A stretch of 18,903 nt of DNA from an uncultured Clostridia bacterium (GCA_937876205.1 CALEII010000028.1:1-18903), one strand, 5' to 3'. Counted from the first letter of the stretch, positions 1 to 7,284 are shown. The notes: a model not told the origin generated them from the letters alone. Numbers and translations are program-made.

Positions 1-8
1 TAGCCATA

Positions 9-1394
9 TTATCGGCTCCTTTCCTGAATTTTATTTGTATTTGTTTTAGGTTTGATAACATCACGTGCATAACGCTCATACATTCTTGAATACTCGTTGA
101 TGCTATCCATTCTGTTTACTACATCCTCAGCCCTGTATTTAACTCTGCTTAAAATTTTGATGTTCTTTCTTGCAACTCTCATAGCGGCGGTAAGATTTGC
201 AATATCCTCACGGATTTCGTTCTGGAGTTTTTCATCACCCGAACGAACGGCACACTTCAATTTGTTTCTAAATATATTTCTTGCTTCATCCATTTCCTTT
301 AATTCTTTTTCGGTATTGTTGATAAGAGCCTCAAGGTCTTCATAGCTTTCTACATTGTTATCAAGCAATAAGTTCTGTTCTTCACAAAGCTGGTCAAACT
401 TCAAAAGCTCCTGTTCAAGATAATTCTCAACCTCGTTGCAATGGGGATGTTCCTTAAACATTAACAGCCTTTTACACAAACATGTGTAAGAGCTGCTGAT
501 TCCGCTTTTGTAATTGTAAGGGTTGCCGTCAAAGAATAATGTCTTGAAAGTGATTGAATCGTGCGTGACTCTTCTTGTGTAATGTCTTTTAGTCAGTATT
601 ACTTCTTCAATATCATTGATTGTATAGCCGTCACCAAGATCGCAAAGCCATACGGGACGGTTAAATCTTTTGTGATAAACTGTCGGCTCGGGACGGTTAA
701 AATCAAAAGTATATACCTTCTTTTCCATCAGCCAAATAAAAGTTCTGATGTTTGAACTGCGTGATAAACAATCGTCAATGTGAAATTTTAATAAATCAAA
801 CTGATGGTTCTCTCCATTCTTCTCTGCAAGATATGTCATCCTTCTCGGTGCTTTGTGCGGCTTTTCAACTATTGATAAACCGTATTTAATGCAAAGTTCA
901 TCAGATACTTTTCTCATTAATGCATAACTTTGTTTGCAGGCATTGAACTTTTTGCCGTCAACCATTGAAACACTGTTAACAACAAAATGATTATGAATGT
1001 GTCCTCGGTCAAGATGAGTTGCTACAATAACCTCGTGTCTGTCTCCCCATAATTTCTGTGCAAGCTCTTTTCCGATTTCGTGAGCAAGCTTAGGTGTAAC
1101 CTCTCTCGGCTTAAAACTCTGATAGCCGTGAAATGCAATTATCCCGTCCTGCTTCATAAAAATCTTTTTTGTTTCCGTCATCTGGTCACGGGCAAACTCA
1201 GGATTGCAATTTATTCCGCTCACAAAATATTGCATTTCCGTTTTTTCACTTTCAACTGCGTAATCAATTACATCCTTAAGTGATTGCAATTCAGAATTAC
1301 TGTAATAGTCATTAAGAGTTTTATCGGGATTAATTGCGTAATCAACAACACCTTTCAGTTTTCCTTTGACCGACCATATTTTTGTTACTGCCAA
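9..1394 (-). CDS. Relaxase / mobilization nuclease (MOBP-like)
   Basis: A complete 461-residue protein that would nick oriT and stay covalently bound to the transferred strand during conjugative mobilization. What is seen: an N-terminal VVDYAINPDKT segment, whose Tyr19 is the likely nucleophile as in related relaxases with a Y-x-x-x-P-x-KT context; FHGYQSFKPREVTP at about 88-100; and the histidine metal site HLDRGHIHNHFVVNS at about 127-141 (H127, H132, H134, H136). The second half (about 330-430) is charged and predicted helical or coiled coil, with no recognisable extra enzyme domain. The start ATG overlaps the end of the upstream mobC-like gene by 10 bp, so the two are one leftward operon. 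No coupling protein or secretion gene is visible, so transfer may rely on a helper element, or those genes lie outside the window. The family call is firm; the exact MOB subclass is not. Confidence 0.93.
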   Translation of the reverse strand: MAVTKIWSVKGKLKGVVDYAINPDKTLNDYYSNSELQSLKDVIDYAVESEKTEMQYFVSGINCNPEFARDQMTETKKIFMKQDGIIAFHGYQSFKPREVTPKLAHEIGKELAQKLWGDRHEVIVATHLDRGHIHNHFVVNSVSMVDGKKFNACKQSYALMRKVSDELCIKYGLSIVEKPHKAPRRMTYLAEKNGENHQFDLLKFHIDDCLSRSSNIRTFIWLMEKKVYTFDFNRPEPTVYHKRFNRPVWLCDLGDGYTINDIEEVILTKRHYTRRVTHDSITFKTLFFDGNPYNYKSGISSSYTCLCKRLLMFKEHPHCNEVENYLEQELLKFDQLCEEQNLLLDNNVESYEDLEALINNTEKELKEMDEARNIFRNKLKCAVRSGDEKLQNEIREDIANLTAAMRVARKNIKILSRVKYRAEDVVNRMDSINEYSRMYERYARDVIKPKTNTNKIQERSR

Positions 1395-1729
1395 TATTCA
1401 TCCTCCTTGCTCAACTGAAACTGTGCCGATATTTTCTTTTCAAGTTCACGAAGAGAAAGAATGGTGGCACGTAATTCCTTTTCATTAATCCAACCTTTTG
1501 CATTTGCAACTCTTGCAAGTTGATTTAAATTGTTACCGACTGCTCTCATTTCTCTGATTAAAACTGTGTAATCAACAGGCGGAGCTTCTTTAATGTTCTT
1601 GTAATAAAGCAGAAACCGAATCATTTTTGATTTTGAAATCTTCATTATGCTGCAAAGATAATTGAGCCTTTCGTAATCTTCTTCGGTAAAATATGCCTTT
1701 ACAAGTTTCGTCTTTTTGTTTTCTTTCAA
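1385..1729 (-). CDS. mobC: MobC-like relaxosome accessory protein
   Basis: A 114-residue protein expected to bind DNA at oriT and help the relaxase form the relaxosome. The N-terminal part (about 10-45: YFTEEDYERLNYLCSIMKIS) looks like a ribbon-helix-helix-type DNA-binding segment. The C-terminal part carries the family signature AVGNNLNQLARVANAKGWIN at about 64-83, followed by a helical tail. The start is a TTG at 1729-1727. It is preceded on the minus strand by AGAGGTG at good spacing, and no in-frame ATG fits as well. The 3' end overlaps the relaxase start by 10 bp, implying translational coupling. The hairpin-rich region just upstream is where a binding site would be expected. Confidence 0.88.
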   Translation of the reverse strand: MKENKKTKLVKAYFTEEDYERLNYLCSIMKISKSKMIRFLLYYKNIKEAPPVDYTVLIREMRAVGNNLNQLARVANAKGWINEKELRATILSLRELEKKISAQFQLSKEDEYWQ

Positions 1730-1747
1730 AAATATTCACCTCTTTTC

Positions 1748-1862
1748 TGTTCTGGTTTTCGGGGTGGCTTTCCCCGAAACGGATTTTGTGGTACCAAAAT
1801 CCAATGCTCGTTAAAGTAATACCGCTGTTTTAAATGAAAAAAGCACCCGATTGTTCTGGTGC
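1748..1862. other. Candidate oriT: clustered inverted repeats between mobC and the polymerase gene
   Basis: This short noncoding stretch holds three inverted repeats. They are TTTCGGGG/CCCCGAAA (1757-1764 with 1772-1779), GGATTTTG/CAAAATCC (1781-1788 with 1795-1802) and GCACC/GGTGC (1843-1847 with 1858-1862). The 9-mer TGTTCTGGT occurs as a direct repeat at both edges (1748-1756 and 1852-1860). In mobilizable elements oriT commonly lies directly upstream of the mobC/relaxase pair and contains such repeats next to the nic site. The location and structure fit, but I cannot identify the nic site itself, so this is inference. Confidence 0.5.
1837..1862 (-). terminator. Intrinsic-terminator-like hairpin, leftward
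   Basis: On the minus strand GCACC and GGTGC form a 5-bp stem around a 10-nt loop, followed at once by six T (complement of 1837-1842). It lies about 110 bp upstream of the mobC start. It could stop antisense transcription coming out of the polymerase gene, attenuate a mob promoter placed further upstream, or simply be part of oriT. Confidence 0.5.
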
Positions 1863-1869
1863 AAAAGAG

Positions 1870-1899
1870 TTGACATTACAGGGGTGGCTGTAGTATTTT
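1870..1899 (+). promoter_or_regulatory. Putative sigma-A promoter for the polymerase gene
   Basis: A perfect -35 hexamer TTGACA (1870-1875) is followed after 18 bp by TATTTT (1894-1899), which matches 4 of 6 bases of the -10 consensus. An alternative is TAGTAT at 1891-1896 with 15-bp spacing. It sits 33 bp before the preferred ATG at 1932 and inside the longer possible reading frame, which argues for the shorter start. Confidence 0.4.
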
Positions 1900-1931
1900 T
1901 TATACAAAATAAGTCCATCAGAGGTGAAACA

Positions 1932-4900
1932 ATGGCACATACTACTTATGAAATACCGATGCTTTCGGCAAGAGGAATTATCTCTTATGCCAAAAAGCAA
2001 AATGATGAAACATATATTTTTAATCTTAATTTAGGTGCAACTGCAAAGTGCTTAATGAATAAAGAAAATACTTTGCAGGAAGACTGTGCTATGTTTTATC
2101 AGTTAATGAGTGTTTTAACTTCGGATAAATTTACTCAGCCGAAGGACGATACAAAAATTTCTGAGCTCTCTGATGTGATAGTTTATATTGACTTCAGCGG
2201 AATTTTTGACAGAGATGCAAAGAGTGAACGCATCCGTTTAAGACAGTTAAAAGCAAAATCAATGTTTCGTCCCGAGGGAATAAACATTGATTTGGGAACA
2301 GGAATGAAAAACTTTATTGCCTTTGAACGCTCTGCAAGTATGAGTAGAAACGCTCGCTTATCTTTCATAAGAAGTGATGTTTACGAAAAAGTAAAATCAA
2401 GAATAGAGCTTGATATGAATATCGGTTTATGTCAGTTAAGTAAACTTTACGCTTACAACGGACTTATGTTTTCGGGCGGTACAAGAATTGAAAACAAAAA
2501 ACTTTTTGATAAAGACAGCATTGTTATTATCAGAACCTGGGAAAGATTTATTAAAACTCACGCCGTAACAGTTACATCAAAGGATAAAAATACGGCAGTA
2601 AAAAAATACAAACGCACCGAAAAGGAAATTGAATTTACTTGTGATGCATTTGACGTTGAAGGATTTATCTCTCCCTCATTCGCAAAAGAAATTGATAAAC
2701 AGTTCTGCGGTAAGCATATTCATTCTTCTTTTCAGATTCGTTTACCCTACATAAAAGGTATGGTACATGAGGTTGATTTTAAATCTTTTCTTAAAAGTGT
2801 TGGTATATATTCCGTTAAAGATATGTGGGGTGTGGAGCATCCTGTTGACAAGATAAACCTTATTCTTACCGATACAATGTTCAAGGGTAAAGGTTGGTTG
2901 AGTGAAAACAATCTGAGTTTCAATGATTACCTTGCTCGATGTAAAAAATACAGACACTCGTTATACATTTCAAATGTAGGTAAAGGTGAAGACGAAAATT
3001 TAACTGAGCTTAACTTTCAGTTTTTAAATACCGTTGCAATACCCGAAGAAAAATTCAGACCTAAAGATTTACCCTTGGATTGGAAAGAAAGTCCGTCACG
3101 TGATAAAAGAGAGTGGCTGACCAAAGCAACGGAACAGGCATATTACGATTACTGTAACAACAGAAAATACAGAATAGATTATTACGCAAAGCATTTAGAT
3201 GACAGTGATGAAGAATTAAAAATCAAAGCAAGGCTGATTAACAGAAACTCATTGCTCATTGATGAGCCATTCTTCGCAAAGGATATTGACGATATTGCAG
3301 AAAATATTTTAAGAAAGTATGCAATCGGTCAGCTTTTTGTTCAGGGTGATAACAGATATTTATCTGCTGATTTAATGTCTTTATTCTCTTTCCTTGCAAG
3401 TGACAGCAAGAGAGTTACAGATGTTATTAATGAAGAATTGTCAGGTAATACTGTTTATGCTCCCGGTAACAGCTACGGTACAGACTACAAATATTCACTT
3501 CTTCGCAATCCCCATATATCCAAAAATGAAAGTGTTCAGGTGCGACCATTAGAAAAAGTCGGATATTACAGAGATAAATACTTCAGCCATTTAACCGATG
3601 TCATTATGGTGTCGGATAATTCCGATATACCTATGAGACTTGGCGGTGCAGATTTTGACGGCGATATGGTAAAAATAATTGTTGACAGTATTATCATTTC
3701 TTATCTTTATACAAAGGAAACAGAACCTGAGTATTACGGTAAAAGTGATAACCCGTTACCTTTGTTATTCATACCCACCGAGGAACCGATAGTATCAGAT
3801 GCAAAGGATTGGGAGGCAAGATTTGAAACTGTTAAGAATACTTCTTCTTCCCGTGTGGGACAAATCTCAAATGCAGCACTTAACAGAAGTATTTTAGCTT
3901 ATGACGAAAATGCAAAGGGCAAGAAAGCACAGTACAGAAAAGAAACGGAAATTCTTGCTATTCTCACAGGCTTGGAAATTGACTCTGCAAAAAGCGGTGT
4001 AAAGCCTGACCTTTCGGAATATCTTGTAACAAACAAAGCACCGAAAAGTCTGTTTCTTAAATACAAATCCCTTATTGAAAAACAAAATGAACGCAGGTCT
4101 TGGTATGAAAAGACTTATGACCAACAATTCAGAGAATTCTTCAAAAACACCGATTGGTCGGGTGTCAGCTCAAACCTTGAAAGATTGCCTTTATATGCTT
4201 ATGAGCTGAAAAGAAATACACCTAAAGCTAAAAGAAAGACTGCACCTGACAGTGATATTTTTACATTTGCTCAGAATCCCGATTGGAAATCAGGTCTTGA
4301 TAAAAAGAAGCTGAACAAAATTTCAGCACTGCTGAATGACTACGATCATTGCTTAAAAAGAATCCGCAATAACAGAAACAGGTCTGATATACCAGAAAGA
4401 AAATCCGATATTGAGCGTATTCTCTTTATGAGAGGTCAGGAAAATGACTATGACACAGATGAGCTTTATGCACTCTTTACCAATTTCACTCCTGAAGAAA
4501 TTGAAGAAATATACAATCAGATACAAGAGTGCAAATGGCAGTTTATGCTACCCGAAGAAAGAGAACAATTTTTGAGAAGACATCTTGTCGGTGAGCATTT
4601 TGAAAGCTACATTGATTTATTCTGTGACTTCAGACACAACGGAGACAGGGTGTTTTCTGATATCATCTGTGACAGGTATGCCGAGAACAAACTGCATAAT
4701 CTCACTTCGCTTCATTTTGAAAATGACAGCGATGAAATGACGGCAATGATGTTGGCATACAGAAATAAGTCAAAGACCTACGATTACAAGGAAGCAGTAA
4801 CAGCAGAATGCAGAAAACTACTTTCAAAAATCATAAGGTTAAGTGATGCAGTACCCTATGTTGTTGCGGCAGGCTACAGAAGATTTATCTTTGATATTTT

Positions 4901-4970
4901 GCTGACCGAAACAGAGAAACACATTATTGATAGGAGCAAGTCTTATGTTGAACGAGATAGTCGAGTTTAA
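1932..4970 (+). CDS. Double-psi beta-barrel RNA polymerase (YonO/RdRP-like), element-borne
   Basis: A 1012-residue protein that probably polymerises RNA. The key motif is DFDGD at residues 574-578 within SDNSDIPMRLGGADFDGDMV; its three aspartates match the Mg-binding DxDGD motif of the catalytic double-psi barrel shared by cellular RNA polymerases, phage YonO and eukaryotic-type RdRPs. Upstream, about 525-555, APGNSYGTDYKYSLLRNPHI resembles the segment leading into that barrel. An earlier stretch, FRPEGINIDLG...FERSASMSRNARLSF (roughly 110-145), recalls the RdRP region ending in the S-x-S-Q-x-R motif. The C-terminal 400 residues are charged and helical. I chose ATG 1932 because AGAGGTG precedes it ideally; the frame stays open upstream to a TTG at 1851 with no good ribosome site. 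It overlaps the next gene by 26 bp. Whether the template is DNA or RNA cannot be read from the sequence. Confidence 0.72.
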   Translation: MAHTTYEIPMLSARGIISYAKKQNDETYIFNLNLGATAKCLMNKENTLQEDCAMFYQLMSVLTSDKFTQPKDDTKISELSDVIVYIDFSGIFDRDAKSERIRLRQLKAKSMFRPEGINIDLGTGMKNFIAFERSASMSRNARLSFIRSDVYEKVKSRIELDMNIGLCQLSKLYAYNGLMFSGGTRIENKKLFDKDSIVIIRTWERFIKTHAVTVTSKDKNTAVKKYKRTEKEIEFTCDAFDVEGFISPSFAKEIDKQFCGKHIHSSFQIRLPYIKGMVHEVDFKSFLKSVGIYSVKDMWGVEHPVDKINLILTDTMFKGKGWLSENNLSFNDYLARCKKYRHSLYISNVGKGEDENLTELNFQFLNTVAIPEEKFRPKDLPLDWKESPSRDKREWLTKATEQAYYDYCNNRKYRIDYYAKHLDDSDEELKIKARLINRNSLLIDEPFFAKDIDDIAENILRKYAIGQLFVQGDNRYLSADLMSLFSFLASDSKRVTDVINEELSGNTVYAPGNSYGTDYKYSLLRNPHISKNESVQVRPLEKVGYYRDKYFSHLTDVIMVSDNSDIPMRLGGADFDGDMVKIIVDSIIISYLYTKETEPEYYGKSDNPLPLLFIPTEEPIVSDAKDWEARFETVKNTSSSRVGQISNAALNRSILAYDENAKGKKAQYRKETEILAILTGLEIDSAKSGVKPDLSEYLVTNKAPKSLFLKYKSLIEKQNERRSWYEKTYDQQFREFFKNTDWSGVSSNLERLPLYAYELKRNTPKAKRKTAPDSDIFTFAQNPDWKSGLDKKKLNKISALLNDYDHCLKRIRNNRNRSDIPERKSDIERILFMRGQENDYDTDELYALFTNFTPEEIEEIYNQIQECKWQFMLPEEREQFLRRHLVGEHFESYIDLFCDFRHNGDRVFSDIICDRYAENKLHNLTSLHFENDSDEMTAMMLAYRNKSKTYDYKEAVTAECRKLLSKIIRLSDAVPYVVAAGYRRFIFDILLTETEKHIIDRSKSYVERDSRV

Positions 4971-5787
4971 GTCTTACACGAAAACACCCATATACAAGCG
5001 TGACAACAAAAACGATAACAGTTTTCTCGGCAGATTCACCCGTGAGGGCATACAAGGCTTTGAGGGCTTTCCGAGAGTGCTTACCATAATCGCAAGAGGA
5101 TACATGTTCAAAAACGGTAGTGCTGACATTGAATGTGCAAGACGGGCAATTTCTGCTTGGTGCAGTATTCCTGACAAGGATATTACAAAGCAAAAGGAAG
5201 ATTGGCGGTTCAGGACAGATTTCAGAGAATACCACAACGAATTTCCTGAGCTTGTCAGTAAAAACGGTGAAGGATGGTTTTACAGACATTTTCACAATGC
5301 CATGAATTTTGTCATAAGCAATCCCGAGAAGTTCACGGCAAAAGAAATTGAGAAGTATGCTCTTATGGATAAAAACTTTGATACCGCTTGGCGTGACAAG
5401 GTTACTCGTATGCATTTCAGCACATATTACCTGAAAACCAAAGGTGCCTGGATATTGAGATTTGATGACATTCTTTCATCTGCATTAGAGCTTGGTGAGC
5501 TTAAAAACAAAGATTTTGACCTGCCTGAAGAAACGAAAGCAAAGATAGCCGATTTTACAACAGCACCGAGCACAGCTTATGCACTTGAAACACTCATTAA
5601 ATATTACTATGCCAACCGACAAGAGTATACAGACTGGGTTGTACTTCCCGTTGCAAATTTTGATGCGTATTTCGGCTCAACATCTTTTTCAAAGAAACGC
5701 CTGACCGAACTCGTTAAATCCGGTGCCATTGAACGTGAGAACAGTTACAATGTGAGCAGGTATAGATTGAATGAAGTGTTTACTTAA
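4945..5787 (+). CDS. Protein of unknown function coupled to the polymerase gene
   Basis: A 280-residue protein I do not recognise. It is soluble-looking, without signal peptide or membrane segment. It is rich in aromatic and charged residues (for example GEGWFYRHFHNAMNFVI at about 104-120). The last 50 residues (VANFDAYFGSTSFSKKRLTELVKSGAIERENS) read like a small helix-turn-helix or winged-helix fold, in which a recognition helix is followed by a short beta wing; this is inference. ATG 4945 is preferred over a TTG at 4927 because AGGAG at 4932-4936 lies 8 nt before it. The gene starts inside the polymerase gene, so the two are translated together, and the product is likely a partner or a specificity/DNA-binding factor for the polymerase. 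No terminator is evident directly after it. Confidence 0.8.
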   Translation: MLNEIVEFKSYTKTPIYKRDNKNDNSFLGRFTREGIQGFEGFPRVLTIIARGYMFKNGSADIECARRAISAWCSIPDKDITKQKEDWRFRTDFREYHNEFPELVSKNGEGWFYRHFHNAMNFVISNPEKFTAKEIEKYALMDKNFDTAWRDKVTRMHFSTYYLKTKGAWILRFDDILSSALELGELKNKDFDLPEETKAKIADFTTAPSTAYALETLIKYYYANRQEYTDWVVLPVANFDAYFGSTSFSKKRLTELVKSGAIERENSYNVSRYRLNEVFT

Positions 5788-5863
5788 AAAATATTTTCTT
5801 TTCAATAGGGCTGTTTTTAGTGTGTTTTTACCCTTACTACTATGTGCAGAATGCACTGATTGG

Positions 5864-5935
5864 TAAATAGAAATCGAACCGATGATGTGCTATTCGTTTT
5901 AGATATTTCTATCGAATAATCACAATTTCTATTTA
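5864..5935. repeat. 11-bp perfect inverted repeat, 50 bp apart
   Basis: TAAATAGAAAT at 5864-5874 and its exact reverse complement ATTTCTATTTA at 5925-5935. A related TATTTCTATCGAA lies between them near 5904-5916, and AGAAATCGAA follows the first arm at 5870-5879, so the motif is present about three times. It could be a recombinase or regulator binding array, or the AT-rich sequence may produce it by chance. Confidence 0.4.
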
Positions 5936-5989
5936 ATATATATTACAAATTTGCAATTTATTTAAACGAAAACTAAATATCACTTTATC

Positions 5990-6045
5990 AGAGAAAACAA
6001 AAAGGCCCCATTGGGAAAGCAGAGTTACTGCAATCTCAACGGGGC
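5990..6045 (-). terminator. GC-rich hairpin with leftward T-run
   Basis: GCCCC (6005-6009) pairs with GGGGC (6041-6045), extended by TTG/CAA across one mismatch. An inner stem GCAG/CTGC (6019-6022 with 6028-6031) lies inside. On the minus strand the stem is followed by CTTTTTGTTTTC, the form of a rho-independent terminator. No leftward gene precedes it, so its natural client may be an antisense transcript coming from the leftward promoter at 7096-7124. A structured small RNA is an alternative. Confidence 0.5.
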
Positions 6046-6169
6046 TAAAATTATATCTAAAATTCACACATTCGACTTTTTGGAACTATTTACCTAAAAT
6101 TATAATGATAATCTTTAAATCATACTTTTCGGGTAAAATATATTTATCAAATATCCGGAGGTAAATACA

Positions 6170-7015
6170 ATGAAAGGACGAATTATAACTCAAACAATAA
6201 TATCAAAATTTAAAACCTATCTTCAAAATGAAGAAAAAAGCACAAACACTATCGAAAAATATATTCGTGATGTGAAAGTGTTTGCCAATTATGTCGATAG
6301 CTCTAATGTAACCAAAGAAATGGTTATCGAATACAAAAACAAACTTATTTCCGATAATTATGCCGTCAGAAGCATCAACTCAATGATAGCATCACTCAAT
6401 AGTTTATTCGTGTTTATTGGTTGGGAGGATTTAAAGGTTAAGTCTATAAAACTACAAAGACAGATTTATTGTCCCGAAGAAAAAGAACTGACCAAGGCAG
6501 AATATTTGCGACTTGTGAATACTGCAAAGCAAAAAGGTAATGAAAGGCTTAATCTTTTGATACAGACCATCTGTGGTACCGGCATCAGAGTAAGCGAACT
6601 GCAATTTATTACGGTTGAGGCTGTAAAATGTGGAGAATCTGTTGTTTCGCTTAAAGGTAAAACAAGAACGGTTTTTATTGTGAAGGAACTGAAAAAGAAA
6701 TTGCTCCGCTATGCAGCAGAGCAAGGCATTAATTCAGGTTCAATTTTTATAACTCGTTCAGGTAAACCAATGAGCCGTACAAATATTTGGAGAGAAATGA
6801 AAAATCTTTGTGCCAAGGCGGGAGTAAATCCCGACAAAGTGTTCCCTCATAATCTTCGTCACTTGTTTGCGCGCACCTTTTATGGCATTGAGAAGGATAT
6901 CGCTAAACTCGCCGACATTCTCGGTCACAGCAACATTAATACCACACGAATTTATATTATCACTACCGGTGATGAGCATCGTAGAAGAATGGAAAATATG
7001 AGGTTGATAATATAA
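6170..7015 (+). CDS. Tyrosine recombinase, probable DNA invertase of the adjacent switch
   Basis: A complete 281-residue Xer/phage-integrase family recombinase. The N-terminal SAM-like core-binding domain spans about 10-85 (SKFKTYLQNEEKSTNTIEKY). The catalytic domain follows, with all expected residues: R140 in GTGIRVSEL, K164 in LKGKTR, H227 and R230 in HNLRH, H253 in LGHSNINTTR and the nucleophile Y262. The size equals that of stand-alone XerC/D-like invertases and is shorter than most integrases of large elements, which carry an arm-binding domain. CCGGAGGT precedes the ATG at good spacing. The gene ends only 27 bp before an 18-bp inverted repeat that bounds a promoter-bearing segment. This strongly suggests it inverts that segment. 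The alternative is that it is the integrase of the mobilizable element on its left. Confidence 0.92.
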   Translation: MKGRIITQTIISKFKTYLQNEEKSTNTIEKYIRDVKVFANYVDSSNVTKEMVIEYKNKLISDNYAVRSINSMIASLNSLFVFIGWEDLKVKSIKLQRQIYCPEEKELTKAEYLRLVNTAKQKGNERLNLLIQTICGTGIRVSELQFITVEAVKCGESVVSLKGKTRTVFIVKELKKKLLRYAAEQGINSGSIFITRSGKPMSRTNIWREMKNLCAKAGVNPDKVFPHNLRHLFARTFYGIEKDIAKLADILGHSNINTTRIYIITTGDEHRRRMENMRLII

Positions 7016-7042
7016 AAATAGCCACAAAAATCGGCAACTAAT

Positions 7043-7060
7043 ACATAATTTACATTATGT
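7043..7060 (+). repeat. Left inverted repeat (IRL) of the invertible segment
   Basis: The sequence is ACATAATTTACATTATGT. It has two 7-bp palindromic arms (ACATAAT/ATTATGT) around an asymmetric TTAC centre. This arms-and-spacer layout is typical of a tyrosine recombinase core site. Its exact reverse complement lies at 7305-7322. Confidence 0.88.
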
Positions 7061-7095
7061 GATAAGGGATTTGTAAAACTAATTACAAAAAACCT

Positions 7096-7124
7096 ATTAT
7101 ACATATACAGTATATCACTATCAA
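7096..7124 (-). promoter_or_regulatory. Near-consensus sigma-A promoter inside the invertible segment, pointing left
   Basis: Minus strand: TTGATA (7124-7119), 17-bp spacer, TATAAT (7101-7096); the -10 is 6 of 6 and the -35 is 5 of 6 with ideal spacing. Predicted start near 7089. In this orientation it fires through IRL into the 3' end of the recombinase gene, antisense. A GTGATTT direct repeat (7138-7144 and 7158-7164, 20 bp apart) lies just upstream of the -35 and might bind an activator. Confidence 0.78.
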
Positions 7125-7198
7125 AATAAAAACACAAGTGATTTTAATAAGAAAAGTGTGATTTGCTATAGATTTGTCGAATTTAATGCAACACAAAT

Positions 7199-7238
7199 AA
7201 GCCTTTATATATTTTTTAATGTAAAGGCTTGGTTTTTT
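7199..7238 (+). terminator. Intrinsic terminator inside the invertible segment
   Basis: A perfect 9-bp stem AAGCCTTTA (7199-7207) / TAAAGGCTT (7222-7230) around a 14-nt AT-rich loop is followed by GG and six T (7233-7238). It points right in this orientation and would stop transcription from the recombinase gene before the surface operon. After inversion it would face left. Confidence 0.75.
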
Positions 7239-7254
7239 ATGCTTATAGAGCTTT

Positions 7255-7284
7255 TTGAGAGGTCGCAAAATATTTGTAGATATT
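7255..7284 (+). promoter_or_regulatory. Weak possible rightward promoter after the terminator
   Basis: TTGAGA (7255-7260) and GATATT (7279-7284) are 18 bp apart, matching 5 of 6 and 4 of 6 consensus bases. If active it would give a low basal level of operon transcription in the OFF orientation. The evidence is weak in such AT-rich DNA. Confidence 0.2.

Larger units (their letters stand above)
5788..6169. other. Noncoding stretch between the polymerase operon and the recombinase
   Basis: These 382 bp hold no credible gene. Visible structure: a short palindrome GTGCA-GAA-TGCAC near 5845; an 11-bp inverted repeat (5864-5874 with 5925-5935); a GC-rich hairpin at 6005-6045; and a strong ribosome site CCGGAGGT just before the recombinase ATG. 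A possible -10 TAAAAT lies at 6134-6139 without a convincing -35. This is a candidate place for a boundary between the mobilization module and the surface locus, but no direct-repeat attachment site could be recognised. Confidence 0.6.

Noticed and set aside
1851..1931. Longer start of the polymerase gene at a TTG (27 extra residues)
   Set aside because: It has no ribosome site, overlaps the inverted-repeat region and the putative promoter; ATG 1932 has AGAGGTG at ideal spacing.
5845..5895. Minus-strand GGTTCGATTTC...TTACCA looked like the 3' end of a tRNA, a possible attachment site
   Set aside because: The T-stem has a mismatch, there is no room for a 7-nt acceptor strand, and no rest of a tRNA is found.
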